A stretch of 43,917 nt of DNA from a virus. This document shows, piece by piece, positions 23,028 to 30,687 of the stretch (its first letter is position 1; every line of letters starts with the position of its first letter). Location of the stretch: IMG/VR virus record IMGVR_UViG_3300046018_000230, positions 1-43,917 of that record, one strand, 5' to 3'. The notes beneath the pieces were generated by a model. That model worked only from the letters and a program-made list of their open reading frames with translations. It ran no database searches and was not told the origin of the DNA. A program made the translations under genes and the position numbers.

Positions 23028-23294
23028 TTAAGCCTCGGTAACATTTATATTATTCTCACAAGGGCCGAGTAAATGCGTCCTTAACCTCCAGCCAAAATCG
23101 GAATGATGGCAACTGTTTTCCCACATGGTTCGAGGCAGATCAACCTTCTCAACCATACCAAGAACCAGCATGTCCTCAAGAGCATTTCGAACGGTTCTGA
23201 TGTGAATTCGTGTTAATGACTGCAATTTAGATGCCGTCATTAAATCTTCAGACATCTCTTTCTGAATAGCTAGAACGGTAGATATTCGAGTCAT
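23028..23294 (-). CDS. Winged-helix DNA-binding protein
   Basis: 88 aa with a helix-turn-helix core: LMTASKLQSLTRIHIRTVRN followed by ALEDMLVLGMVEKVD, the helix and wing of an archaeal-type winged-helix domain. A His/Cys-containing tail (CHHSDFGWRLRTHLLGPC) may bind metal. It overlaps the next upstream gene by 4 bases. Probably a transcription regulator. Confidence 0.6.
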   Translation of the reverse strand: MTRISTVLAIQKEMSEDLMTASKLQSLTRIHIRTVRNALEDMLVLGMVEKVDLPRTMWENSCHHSDFGWRLRTHLLGPCENNINVTEA

Positions 23295-23527
23295 ACCTTA
23301 ACCTCCGATTGCCTCATATGGGCCATGAAAACCCCATAGTTGCAGCCTTCTTGCCACACATGGTGGTCATGCTTCGCCGTACTTTTAACGCCAATAACAC
23401 CGTTTGTGTGAAGTTGTAAGGCAATACTCTTAGGCAACCTCAGAAATCTTGGCAATCCTTCCAGATCAGACGCTTTCACGCCATGCCCTTTTATTTTAAC
23501 ACTTAGATGTTTCAGTGCTCCGCCCAT
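23291..23527 (-). CDS. Hypothetical protein, 78 aa
   Basis: Contains LPRFLRLPKSIALQLHTNGV and a C-terminal KHDHHVWQEGCNYGVFMAHM with several His. It is coupled to the winged-helix gene by an ATGA overlap. Its start overlaps the 3' end of a 51-aa gene. Family not recognised. Confidence 0.5.
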   Translation of the reverse strand: MGGALKHLSVKIKGHGVKASDLEGLPRFLRLPKSIALQLHTNGVIGVKSTAKHDHHVWQEGCNYGVFMAHMRQSEVKV

Positions 23528-23651
23528 CTAAACCAGCCTCCTTCATGATCTTAGATTTTCGTTGATTGAACTCCTGCAAATCGAGCCATTCTTTGACCTG
23601 TAGGAGCCTCTTGGTCCTCTCTTCGTCACTTAAAACGGTTTGGTGCCTCAT
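23496..23651 (-). CDS. Small hypothetical protein, 51 aa
   Basis: Starts MRHQTVLSDEERTKRLLQVK behind AGGTGAGAC and is helical and charged (EWLDLQEFNQRKSKIMKEAG). It overlaps the genes on both sides (ATGA with the upstream one). The strong ribosome-binding site supports expression. The function is unknown. Confidence 0.5.
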   Translation of the reverse strand: MRHQTVLSDEERTKRLLQVKEWLDLQEFNQRKSKIMKEAGLDGRSTETSKC

Positions 23652-23803
23652 TGTCTCACCTTGATATCAGGAAAGTATTGGTGCTGGAGTTCGTCATAAT
23701 CTTCCGGAGATATCCGGGTGTTCAGTTCTACAAACCTGCCTTTCTCGTCATCAGACCATATGATGATACCAGCTTTCATACCTGAAGAAAGAGAGGAAGC
23801 CAT
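23648..23803 (-). CDS. Small hypothetical protein, 51 aa
   Basis: The start at 23803 (MASSLSSGMKAGIIIWSDDE) is chosen because it overlaps the upstream stop as TAATG. The longer frame from 23854 would run inside the upstream gene. Strand-helix layout (GRFVELNTRISPEDYDELQH). No family recognised; it sits among small replication-arm genes. Confidence 0.55.
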   Translation of the reverse strand: MASSLSSGMKAGIIIWSDDEKGRFVELNTRISPEDYDELQHQYFPDIKVRQ

Positions 23804-24498
23804 TACTGGCCTCCCTGTTCTGCTGCTGCCTCTTTCTTCTGGCCTTCTAGCCAATTGGTACCTTTGTCTTCCTTGACTCCTGGTTTTGCCTTAACTTCTT
23901 TCCGGAATATCTCATACGTCTTGTATTTCCTGCCTGGAGTTTTGCTTTTTTTCATACCAAGATAAACAATTCTCAGCAAATCCCCGGCTCCTACGCTCAT
24001 ATCGTTCAATATTCGATTTGCCATTGCATTCGGCCAAAAAGCAACATCTATCCCTTTGACCGTCTTTATAGTAAGTATCCTACGATCTTCTGGTCCCCTT
24101 TCACTATTAACCTTAATAATTTCATCTTTTACCAAAGCACCTTCAAGAATGGGCCCCGGCCAATATTTTCGACCATCTTCCTCGACTATTTTTCCTGGAT
24201 CTCCTGCAACATCCGGCCCCCATGTGGGTATAAATTCAGTCTCTTTGGGTTCGTACTTTATCCATTGTGCATTGTCCATATCCGTTTGTGCTTCTTTCTT
24301 TTCCATTTCATTCATCTCCGTTCTATCGACGCCAAGATCCACAAGGATGCCTGGCTTGATCGTTTTGGGAGATCGTTTTATTCCCTTTTGTAAATAGTAA
24401 CATGGATCACATTTGATTTCAGTGAGATCTCCCCGGATTGCCACTCCACAAGAACCACACTTATTGCCTTCCAGCTCAATGTCAGGAGATCGGGGCAT
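23803..24498 (-). CDS. Zinc-finger plus OB-like protein, possible single-stranded DNA-binding protein
   Basis: 231 aa. The N-terminus has KCGSCGVAIRG and IKCDPCYYLQKG, a four-Cys zinc site. The C-terminal half (ILTIKTVKGIDVAFWPNAMA, then GAGDLLRIVYLGMKKSKTPG and YKTYEIFRKEV) has the strand pattern of OB folds in viral DNA-binding proteins, with a basic, flexible Glu/Lys/Gly tail. It follows the primase-helicase gene, which suits a replication accessory. The DNA-binding function is inferred. Confidence 0.5.
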   Translation of the reverse strand: MPRSPDIELEGNKCGSCGVAIRGDLTEIKCDPCYYLQKGIKRSPKTIKPGILVDLGVDRTEMNEMEKKEAQTDMDNAQWIKYEPKETEFIPTWGPDVAGDPGKIVEEDGRKYWPGPILEGALVKDEIIKVNSERGPEDRRILTIKTVKGIDVAFWPNAMANRILNDMSVGAGDLLRIVYLGMKKSKTPGRKYKTYEIFRKEVKAKPGVKEDKGTNWLEGQKKEAAAEQGGQ

Positions 24499-24593
24499 TA
24501 AGTCCGCCTCATAGATTTCTTTTTGATTACAACCACCTTTTAAACAACTTTATTCTTCCCATGATTACATGAATTACATTCTGATAACTTCCT

Positions 24594-24612
24594 TCTAAAG
24601 AAGCTCTTTAGA
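24594..24612. repeat. Inverted repeat downstream of the primase gene
   Basis: TCTAAAG / CTTTAGA (7-bp arms, 5-base loop) in the 142-bp gap 24499-24640. No gene is seen in that gap. It may be a weak terminator or a processing site after the primase-helicase transcript. Confidence 0.35.
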
Positions 24613-24640
24613 GAAAATTACCAGACTTGAATTCATTAAT

Positions 24641-27007
24641 TCATAAACCTCTCCCATATCGTCCTCTCGCGGGCGGAGCGCTGATACCATACCACATCCA
24701 CCCGTACATCCCTCGCTTCCTGATTATTTCCTTCTCGCCTAATGCTTGGAGCATCGCTGCTGTGAATTTGTTCAGACCCAAAGGTTTCTTTCCTGTGTCA
24801 TAACAAAACTCCTTGTACGAGTCATAAAGATCTGGTCCAAGCATAGACATTGTATCCTTGAACATACAAACTTCATCAATAAATTGTCGAACTGTATCAT
24901 TATCAAGTCTATATTGCTTAACGGCGATGCACACACTCTTCGGATCGGCTAGATTTCCCAGTCCATTATATTCTTTTAATCCTCCCAGTGCCCAATTCAA
25001 TATGCCCGAAAGTTCTTCTTTTAGCTTTTCCGCTAACATTGGGTCTTGCTTTTCTTTTGCTATACTGATTTTGTGAGGTATAACCCGGATTCTGTCCCAA
25101 GCAGCGTTTGATCGTTCGGTTATAGCAGGCTGGTTGTTTGCCGCAAAGAACAGTTTGCACGTCGGTTCGAATGTGAACATCTTCCCATACAATTCTCGGC
25201 ATGTCACCGGGTCACCGCCAGTTATTCCTTTTATTGTATTCAATTCAAACAATTTACCTTCATCCGGTTCGGACGAAGTTACCAGCCTCATTCCGTAAAA
25301 AGGAGCTAAATCGTCCCGGACACCTTTATCATTTCTGGACTTCAGGAATGTACTAAATGCAGCATGATAGGCGTATTCTCCTAGAAGAGACCTGAGCACT
25401 TCCAAGACTTTTGATTTCCCGTTGTCCCCATCGGGCCCAAACATGAAGAAAAACGCTTTATCGCTATTCGATCCTGTTAAACATCGTCCGACGACTCGCT
25501 GTAGATAATCAATTAATTCTTTATCTTCTGCATAAATCTCGCCTAAAAACTTGAGCCACCGAGGGCAAGCAGCTTTTTCATCGAACTTATAACCCACGCA
25601 TTTCATGAATCGGTCAAGATGACTATGTGGTTTCAGTTCAAATGTTTTAAGATCTAACACGCCATTTAACATGTTTAACTTGAATGCATCCTGATCGAAT
25701 TCGAGTAAAGAAGCTGAAAAGTTTCGATTCTTACTTGCCAACGCCGTAGTAGCTACATAAACTGCATTGTTTCCACAGGAAGACGCAAACCCGGCCGCTT
25801 TCCTTCTTTCCTCATCATCATCTGTTCCCCTTGCGATTTCATACAAGATCTTAACTACATCGGCTAATGCTTTGGTAGCGGCCGTTTCGTCCCTTTCCCA
25901 TTTAATTCCATTCCAATGAACCCAGTCCTTATACTCTCTAATATACTTCAAATCGTGGCCATGAAGTTCCACTAACCACTCTACATTGCCCTGATTATTT
26001 CGGGTCTTGGGGATTAATGATACATTGGTTTCCGATTCGGTTATAACTATAATCGGCTTCCCTAACTTCTCACCGCTTCTAAACTTCTGCTCGGACCCTT
26101 GAACAACTTTTCCATTAAGTTTGATGAAAGGCTTCTCGGGTTCGGGTATTTGTCTGGCTTTCCGTTTCCCTCTTCGCAGTCCGCTCTCTATAGTCGGCAA
26201 AATCTTTTCGGGCTCATCGTCTTCGGCAACACTTTCCAAAGCAGACCTTATTTCTGATTCTGTCAATAGCCCAACCGGTATAAACTCTGCAAGGGCGGCT
26301 GTAGACTTTAGAAGTTGATCATTCCTTTCTCCATTACATGCATTACGAACCTTCTGGACCTCGCCTTTTAATGCCACTTCCGCGTAATTCTTAGCAAATC
26401 GGTCGTCTTGATTGACTTTTTTTTGTCTACTTTCTCCAATCAATGATTCCAATCGTTTCGCGTTTTGTTCTAGCTTACCGTTCTTGGAAAACGTTATTCC
26501 CGCGTCTGTTAGGTCGGCAAGCAGCTTTGCCAGCGATATCTCAACCGGCTCTATTTCATTAATCGGCTTATAATCTACTTTTTCGCCGTTTTCTAGCACC
26601 TTCCAGCTAGGAGGTATTACTTGGTAAGCTCTTTCCAGTTTTACTTCTCCGACCGGCAGCCCATTCTTATAGAGCTTTATTTGAGCCTGATCAGGAGTTT
26701 TTCCATATTTTTCTAGCGTTTCCGGAGTTCGGTCTTTGCATAGAAATAGCATTCCGAATCGTCCGGGCCGAGTTTCCCATGTTAATGTTTTCGGAAATTT
26801 CAACCCAGCGAAGGCGCTGGGATCATCTTGATCTAATCCTATCCTATTATCGCCCGCTAATATACCGACGTTTCCCGGGTGCTTTAGGGCCTCTTGGAAA
26901 CTATGCCCCTTCTTCTCCCATTCCCTCTCTGTGGGCGGAAACTTAATTCCGTTCGGTAACAATACAAATTTTCCGTTTGGTATATTAAAAACAGACGATA
27001 TCATCAT
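24641..27007 (-). CDS. Prim-pol / D5-like SF3 helicase replication protein
   Basis: 788 aa. The N-terminal 165 residues are an archaeo-eukaryotic primase-type prim-pol domain (NVGILAGDNRIGLDQDD with the acidic pair, LTWETRPGRFGMLFLC, IPPSW). A D5-type linker follows (YIREYKDWVHWNGIKW, LNMLNGVLDLKTFELKPHS). The SF3 helicase has Walker A GPDGDNGKS (524-532), then GMRLVTSSEPDEGKLFEL (B region) and CKLFFAANNQP (motif C), with a winged C-terminal region (GLNKFTAAMLQALGEKEI). It primes and unwinds viral DNA. No separate DNA polymerase gene is seen, so host polymerase is presumably used. Confidence 0.9.
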   Translation of the reverse strand: MMISSVFNIPNGKFVLLPNGIKFPPTEREWEKKGHSFQEALKHPGNVGILAGDNRIGLDQDDPSAFAGLKFPKTLTWETRPGRFGMLFLCKDRTPETLEKYGKTPDQAQIKLYKNGLPVGEVKLERAYQVIPPSWKVLENGEKVDYKPINEIEPVEISLAKLLADLTDAGITFSKNGKLEQNAKRLESLIGESRQKKVNQDDRFAKNYAEVALKGEVQKVRNACNGERNDQLLKSTAALAEFIPVGLLTESEIRSALESVAEDDEPEKILPTIESGLRRGKRKARQIPEPEKPFIKLNGKVVQGSEQKFRSGEKLGKPIIVITESETNVSLIPKTRNNQGNVEWLVELHGHDLKYIREYKDWVHWNGIKWERDETAATKALADVVKILYEIARGTDDDEERRKAAGFASSCGNNAVYVATTALASKNRNFSASLLEFDQDAFKLNMLNGVLDLKTFELKPHSHLDRFMKCVGYKFDEKAACPRWLKFLGEIYAEDKELIDYLQRVVGRCLTGSNSDKAFFFMFGPDGDNGKSKVLEVLRSLLGEYAYHAAFSTFLKSRNDKGVRDDLAPFYGMRLVTSSEPDEGKLFELNTIKGITGGDPVTCRELYGKMFTFEPTCKLFFAANNQPAITERSNAAWDRIRVIPHKISIAKEKQDPMLAEKLKEELSGILNWALGGLKEYNGLGNLADPKSVCIAVKQYRLDNDTVRQFIDEVCMFKDTMSMLGPDLYDSYKEFCYDTGKKPLGLNKFTAAMLQALGEKEIIRKRGMYGWMWYGISAPPARGRYGRGL

Positions 27008-27534
27008 GGTTTCTCTCCATGTTCAAATCTGGCTGATAGAGCCGCATTTATGCCCGTATGAACATCAGTATTGTTTGTGAATCTGCAACAAATCATCGAA
27101 AGGGCAAATTCTCCCCTTTTTTCTTCGGGACATACAAAATTTACATCTACGAATTGATGACCCCCATTTCGATGTGTAACATAATGCGAATTCTTCCCGG
27201 GAGGGCCGAACACCAAAATTCCGGAATGGTTAGTTAGCTTCGAAAGTTCTAACAATTTCAAAATCTCTTCGTCGGTAGGTTTTAGGGCTTTAACTTCCAG
27301 CCAATGTCCCGATCCTCGTAGATGATATCCATAGGTTTTATCTTCTGGATAAGGTAACCAGAAATCTGGTAGATAATACCCCAATTCACCGAGATCGAAT
27401 CCTTCCTTTTCATATTCGAACTCGATCCCCATTTTATCAAAAAACACGGCATATCGAGCCTCAAGTCTTGATCTGAACCGATAATTCTTGTATTGCGTCT
27501 CTATCGGTTTAATGGTCGAAGGAATACCACTCAT
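27004..27534 (-). CDS. PD-(D/E)XK phage nuclease
   Basis: 176 aa, of a type often encoded beside phage primases: YRFRSRLEARYAVFFDKMGI, EYEKEGFDLGELGYYLPDFW with the acidic residue after the LP, and HWLEVKALKPTDEE with the E-x-K of a PD-(D/E)XK active site. Probably a single-strand or branched DNA endonuclease used in replication. Its ATG overlaps the upstream stop, and its stop overlaps the start of the primase gene. Confidence 0.75.
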   Translation of the reverse strand: MSGIPSTIKPIETQYKNYRFRSRLEARYAVFFDKMGIEFEYEKEGFDLGELGYYLPDFWLPYPEDKTYGYHLRGSGHWLEVKALKPTDEEILKLLELSKLTNHSGILVFGPPGKNSHYVTHRNGGHQFVDVNFVCPEEKRGEFALSMICCRFTNNTDVHTGINAALSARFEHGEKP

Positions 27535-27827
27535 CCCGATCCCTCCAATATCTCGATACTTTTATTGATATCAACCAATTTCATCCATAATTCCTTTCTA
27601 AGACTTTTCAGATCTTCGAGAACATCATCCGGATTGCTAAAGGAATGGCTGGATTCTTTTTTGGTTAACAGAGGATGTATTACAGCAACCCTTGCGTGCC
27701 TGTCCCAAACACATTCAACACATCCACAGATCCTAGCCTTCTCTGTGCCCTTGTAACAGATTTGGTTCAGGGGAATATCTTTGGCCTGAGTTGGCTTGTA
27801 GCAAGTGAAAGTTCCGTCTGGATTCAT
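27531..27827 (-). CDS. Cys-rich hypothetical protein, 98 aa
   Basis: The N-terminal half has CYKPTQAKDIPLNQICYKG and ICGCVECVWDRHARVAV, a likely zinc site. The C-terminal half is a coiled coil (DVLEDLKSLRKELWMKLVDI, NKSIEILEG). It is coupled by ATGA to the nuclease gene. No family recognised. Confidence 0.55.
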   Translation of the reverse strand: MNPDGTFTCYKPTQAKDIPLNQICYKGTEKARICGCVECVWDRHARVAVIHPLLTKKESSHSFSNPDDVLEDLKSLRKELWMKLVDINKSIEILEGSG

Positions 27828-27887
27828 TCAGGCCAACCCCTGGATTATCAGCCAAAGTAGATATTGAATTAATTCAGCAGGCGTCAT
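27828..27887 (-). CDS. 19-aa hydrophobic peptide, coupled on both sides
   Basis: Reads MTPAELIQYLLWLIIQGLA. Its ATG overlaps the upstream TGA as ATGA, and its TGA is directly followed by the next ATG. It may be a tiny amphipathic/membrane peptide or only a coupling device that carries ribosomes onto the next gene. Confidence 0.3.
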   Translation of the reverse strand: MTPAELIQYLLWLIIQGLA

Positions 27888-28054
27888 ACCAACAGCTCCT
27901 TGGAGCACGGACACATTTCGTGCTTCCAATTGACTAGACAGAATGGGCCGTTTGCTTTGGCTGCTGGGTGGCTACAAATAACAACATTATACAATGCGTC
28001 TCTTTCTGGTTTCTCTGTATCTAATCGCATGTAAGCACAAGAGATAAGTGTCAA
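27884..28054 (-). CDS. Small Cys/His-rich protein, about 56 aa
   Basis: The conserved-looking part is MRLDTEKPERDALYNVVICS then HPAAKANGPFCLVNWKHEMC and PCSKELLV, four Cys and two His that could bind zinc. A TTG start at 28054, 6 bases after GAGGTG, is preferred; ATG at 28030 is the alternative. It fills a gap between two small early genes. Confidence 0.45.
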   Translation of the reverse strand: MTLISCAYMRLDTEKPERDALYNVVICSHPAAKANGPFCLVNWKHEMCPCSKELLV

Positions 28055-28064
28055 TGAAAGCACC

Positions 28065-28334
28065 TCACAAACTGCTCAAGGCCACCCGGAACTTTCCGTC
28101 AACCTTGGCCAATACGATCTTCTGTCCTATCATTTTGTCTAGTTTGTCTGCTAATTCTGAAGGAACCTTGATGACATTGCCCAACATGCAAGGATAAACA
28201 AAATCATGGCCAGCGGCCCGCACTATATCATCTAGGACGCCGATGAGGGTACTTCCCTCTTGTAGACAAACGACATCCTCGTCTTCGGGCATGGGATAGA
28301 ATCGATAAGTACCAACGGTGGATTCAGTGCTCAT
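28065..28334 (-). CDS. Hypothetical protein, 89 aa
   Basis: The start at 28334 (MSTESTVGTYRFYPMPEDED) follows AGGAGGCTAATA and is preferred over 28394. The protein has the pattern of a small beta/alpha protein with GSTLIGVLDDIVRAAG, LGNVIKVPSELADKLDKMIG and KIVLAKVDGKFRVAL, suggestive of an OB- or SH3-like barrel. Function unknown. Confidence 0.55.
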   Translation of the reverse strand: MSTESTVGTYRFYPMPEDEDVVCLQEGSTLIGVLDDIVRAAGHDFVYPCMLGNVIKVPSELADKLDKMIGQKIVLAKVDGKFRVALSSL

Positions 28335-28417
28335 TATTAGCCTCCTATTTTGTTTCAGATATTCATGATTGTTCATACGTATAAGCTTAATCACCGGAAG
28401 AGCACCGCGAAAGTGAA

Positions 28418-28600
28418 CTATGCTCCCTCCAGGAACTCTTTCTTGAGCAATGCATCAATATCTTTGATCTGTGCTATCATCCAATTTCGATCATTTCCCT
28501 TGATTCCAATTTCCCAAGCATAGCCTCCCTTTTGCCCCTTTTCTACTTTGATCGAATAAGGTTCCGGATTCGGGGCTTGTATATGCATAACGTTCTCCAT
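28418..28600 (-). CDS. Small phage protein, 60 aa
   Basis: Starts MENVMHIQAPNPEPYSIKVE, 7 bases after GGAGGA. The strand YSIKVEKGQKGGYAWEIGIKG and a closing helix (QIKDIDALLKKEFLEG) form a compact domain that I have the impression recurs in phage replication regions. Function unknown. Confidence 0.55.
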   Translation of the reverse strand: MENVMHIQAPNPEPYSIKVEKGQKGGYAWEIGIKGNDRNWMIAQIKDIDALLKKEFLEGA

Positions 28601-28601
28601 A

Positions 28602-28700
28602 CTAGAATCCTCCATTTCTATTTCTTAGCGTCTCGGCTTGTTTGCCTAATATCTTCAAGGCCATGATGTGCTTTGCCAACCATTGTCTAGTCATTTCCAT
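28602..28700 (-). CDS. 32-aa basic microprotein
   Basis: Reads MEMTRQWLAKHIMALKILGK then QAETLRNRNGGF, a basic amphipathic helix. It starts behind GGAGATGAAATAACG. The last codons (GGA GGA) double as the ribosome-binding site of the next gene. Existence is supported by initiation signal and packing only. Confidence 0.45.
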   Translation of the reverse strand: MEMTRQWLAKHIMALKILGKQAETLRNRNGGF

Positions 28701-28702
28701 CG

Positions 28703-28825
28703 TTATTTCATCTCCTGCGTATCTATCTCTTCATTGCTGACTTTTGCAATGATATTATCCATTATTGCTAAGTCGTCACGAATTCTTTTCCTCAAAGACT
28801 CTAATCCTTGTAGCAACTCACTCAT
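28703..28825 (-). CDS. 40-aa coiled-coil microprotein
   Basis: Reads MSELLQGLESLRKRIRDDLA then IMDNIIAKVSNEEIDTQEMK, a single heptad-rich helix. A good AAGGAGACGAA ribosome-binding site and an ATGA overlap with the upstream membrane peptide support it. Confidence 0.5.
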   Translation of the reverse strand: MSELLQGLESLRKRIRDDLAIMDNIIAKVSNEEIDTQEMK

Positions 28826-28947
28826 TTCGTCTCCTTCCAGACTTGACGATCTTCTTCAAGCATGGCTCTTAGTCCAGAAATGATCAGGTAGCTAAACCAA
28901 CCTATTAACCCGATTGCAAGCAACCCCAACATTACCATGTAGTCCAT
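28822..28947 (-). CDS. 41-aa membrane microprotein
   Basis: Reads MDYMVMLGLLAIGLIGWFSY, then LIISGLRAMLEEDRQVWKETK: one transmembrane helix and a charged inner tail. It is coupled by ATGA to the coiled-coil microprotein, so the two may act together at the membrane. Function unknown. Confidence 0.5.
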   Translation of the reverse strand: MDYMVMLGLLAIGLIGWFSYLIISGLRAMLEEDRQVWKETK

Positions 28948-29033
28948 ACTTTTTCACATCCTCGTCTTTTCACTCCCTCGTAGCGATTGGCCGCGCGGGA
29001 TTTATGAAAGATTAGTATTTGGTTTGGCTATCC

Positions 29034-29061
29034 AAAAAGGTTTAGACGCGATTAAGCGTCT
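29034..29061 (-). terminator. Hairpin plus T-tract terminator
   Basis: AGACGC / GCGTCT (29044-29049 and 29056-29061) with a 6-base loop. The minus-strand transcript runs next into CCTTTTT (29034-29040). It lies just after the stop of the secreted 298-aa gene and would limit read-through from that well-expressed gene. Confidence 0.6.
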
Positions 29062-29072
29062 TTACCAGAATA

Positions 29073-29969
29073 TTAGATACCTAGAAGGCTTCCTACGCCC
29101 GCATTTGCACGGGATTGGCCGAACCTGTCCACACTCGCAGTAGCATAAGCATTAGAGATGGCTATGGTCTTAGGTACATTATAGTACTGAATCCAAGCAT
29201 CTCGTCCATTGGTCGGAGTGTACGCGTAACCTTCCATGTAAGACTCAGCGTTATTGCTAGCGGGTACTATGAATTGACCAACTTTAGCCGAAGAAGAAAC
29301 CGAACTTGCGATTGCCTGAGAACTCATGCTAAGTCCCTTCATGTTCACAGCTTGCCCCCCATTGTACCAGGTTCCGAAGTACGTTTCTGCTTGCCAGCCC
29401 TTAGCGTTGTTCGAAGCATAGGTATGAGTCCAGAAATCGTATCCGCCGTATGCCGCTCCTATAGTCTCGCTTGCAGTAGCTATATTGGCGCTCACAGACG
29501 CGGTCTGAACCACGTTTGCCAAGCTTAATGGTGTATTGTAGTTGTAATTGTAAGAATACAAATTCGTACTAGCAGATAGCCTGGTTTTGGTATTTGTTGC
29601 GCTTACGGACGCTTGAACGTCATTGTAATTGTCTAATGCGCCTGTGATACTGAACGTCTGCTTACCGGTTAATGTTGCCGTATCCATCGTTGATGGCCTT
29701 GATGGCGTCAAGAGCATTGAGTACTTGATATCATGAGCGAAGGGTACTACAAATAATACTTCTACTCTTTTGGTGCTGTCTGCGATTGCATAATTACAAT
29801 TGACAGATCCATCAACCACATGAAGAGCTCCGCCTGCTGAGGTGATAGCTCCAGTCGCGGTTCCCGTTAAACTATTTCCTCCAGTGATAGTTGTTCCCAC
29901 TGCTCCCACTGCTGGAATAGCTGCCAGTACCAGCATTAGGGCCACAAGCCCGTACAATACTTTACTCAT
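29073..29969 (-). CDS. Secreted S-layer-like / cell-surface protein
   Basis: 298 aa from the ATG at 29969 (GTGATT upstream). A clear Sec signal peptide, MSKVLYGLVALMLVLAAIPA, cleaved near VGA. The mature protein is Ser/Thr/Ala/Asn/Tyr-rich, with no Cys-rich active-site pattern except NCNYAIADS, and beta-like (TATLTGKQTFSITGALDNYN, GGYDFWTHTYASNNAKGW). The style matches secreted proteins of methanogenic archaea. It is expressed from the early operon with its own terminator, so it is not an ordinary late structural gene. Roles such as surface modification or exclusion of other viruses are speculative. Confidence 0.65.
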   Translation of the reverse strand: MSKVLYGLVALMLVLAAIPAVGAVGTTITGGNSLTGTATGAITSAGGALHVVDGSVNCNYAIADSTKRVEVLFVVPFAHDIKYSMLLTPSRPSTMDTATLTGKQTFSITGALDNYNDVQASVSATNTKTRLSASTNLYSYNYNYNTPLSLANVVQTASVSANIATASETIGAAYGGYDFWTHTYASNNAKGWQAETYFGTWYNGGQAVNMKGLSMSSQAIASSVSSSAKVGQFIVPASNNAESYMEGYAYTPTNGRDAWIQYYNVPKTIAISNAYATASVDRFGQSRANAGVGSLLGI

Positions 29970-30001
29970 TTCAATCACTTCTCTTGTTTCCAATATCATA
30001 T

Positions 30002-30139
30002 CTAGGAAACTATAATTTTCATAATCGGTTCGTAGAACTTGCATTCTTCAACATTCCACTTACCGACACCACATAGGCATTCATCGTGGTCTAAGGCGCA
30101 TTGCTGACCTTTGCAATTCTTACAAGTCTTAGCAGCCAT
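30002..30139 (-). CDS. Cys-rich zinc microprotein, 45 aa
   Basis: Starts at 30139 with MAAKTCKNCKGQQCALDHDE followed by CLCGVGKWNVEECKFYEP: seven Cys and one His in 36 residues, enough for one or two zinc sites. It lies 2 bases after the stop of another Cys-rich microprotein. No family recognised. Confidence 0.5.
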   Translation of the reverse strand: MAAKTCKNCKGQQCALDHDECLCGVGKWNVEECKFYEPIMKIIVS

Positions 30140-30141
30140 CT

Positions 30142-30243
30142 TCAAGTCACTCGATCGAAATCGTTGGTGTTCTGTTCTTCTGATGGTACAGAGGGATTGC
30201 AACTTTCGCATCCCTCGGATTCATCGCAGTAATCGCACCTCAT
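30142..30243 (-). CDS. Cys-rich microprotein, 33 aa
   Basis: Reads MRCDYCDESEGCESCNPSVP then SEEQNTNDFDRVT. Two CxxC pairs make a rubredoxin-like knuckle; the rest is acidic. The ATG overlaps the stop of the secreted 80-aa gene (ATGA). Confidence 0.5.
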   Translation of the reverse strand: MRCDYCDESEGCESCNPSVPSEEQNTNDFDRVT

Positions 30244-30482
30244 TTGAGACATTCAAAAGCCCCATTAATTCCAAATGCGATTAATATTATAGTCGAATTG
30301 TTTTGCGTCCCAGCAGTCAGCAGGTCCACATTTTCATTCTGAAACATAATGTTGCCCTTTTCGACTAATGGTCCCGGATAAACTCTGTCCGACAGTCCAT
30401 TTCCATCGACTGTATTCCAGGTCGCTCCAGCGATACCGATTCCTGCTAGCAGCAGGGCCAACACAACTATTATGGTTTTCAT
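30240..30482 (-). CDS. Small secreted protein, 80 aa, first gene of the early operon
   Basis: Starts at 30482 behind GGAGGAAA. The signal peptide is MKTIIVVLALLLAGIGIAGA; the mature part is about 60 aa (NGLSDRVYPGPLVEKGNIMF, NNSTIILIAFGINGAFECLK) with a hydrophobic C-terminal stretch that could be a membrane or pilin-like segment. It is the first gene read from the divergent promoter at 30621-30666, so an early function at the cell surface is likely. Confidence 0.6.
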   Translation of the reverse strand: MKTIIVVLALLLAGIGIAGATWNTVDGNGLSDRVYPGPLVEKGNIMFQNENVDLLTAGTQNNSTIILIAFGINGAFECLK

Positions 30483-30620
30483 TTTCCTCCATTCCTCATT
30501 TTGTAACAGGGATTGGCCGGGAGTCGAAAGGAGCAGGAGGAGGTATAGGGGTGAACGCCCCCCGGCCTCATTGTTTCGGATTATTCCTCCTGTCCTGCTA
30601 ACACCTACATGCACTCCTCA

Positions 30621-30666
30621 CTATAAATACTTTATGCTATTGCAAAGTTAACATAAAGTTTATAAG
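30621..30666. promoter_or_regulatory. Divergent archaeal promoters flanking a possible operator
   Basis: On the minus strand, GTATTTATAG (30621-30630) would serve the early operon. On the plus strand, TTTATAAG (30659-30666) lies 26 bp before the ATG of the RHH gene, the spacing of a leaderless archaeal transcript. Between them AAAGTT is repeated (30644 and 30655) around GTTAAC, a possible binding site for the RHH protein. Confidence 0.55.
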
Positions 30667-30687
30667 TGATAAAAGCAAGTAGCTACT

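Noticed and set aside
24056-24397. 113-aa plus-strand open frame
   Set aside because: Antisense to the zinc/OB-like gene; no start signal and no recognisable motif, unlike the antisense endonuclease.
29115-29528. 137-aa plus-strand open frame
   Set aside because: Shadow of the secreted surface protein, with no initiation signal or domain.
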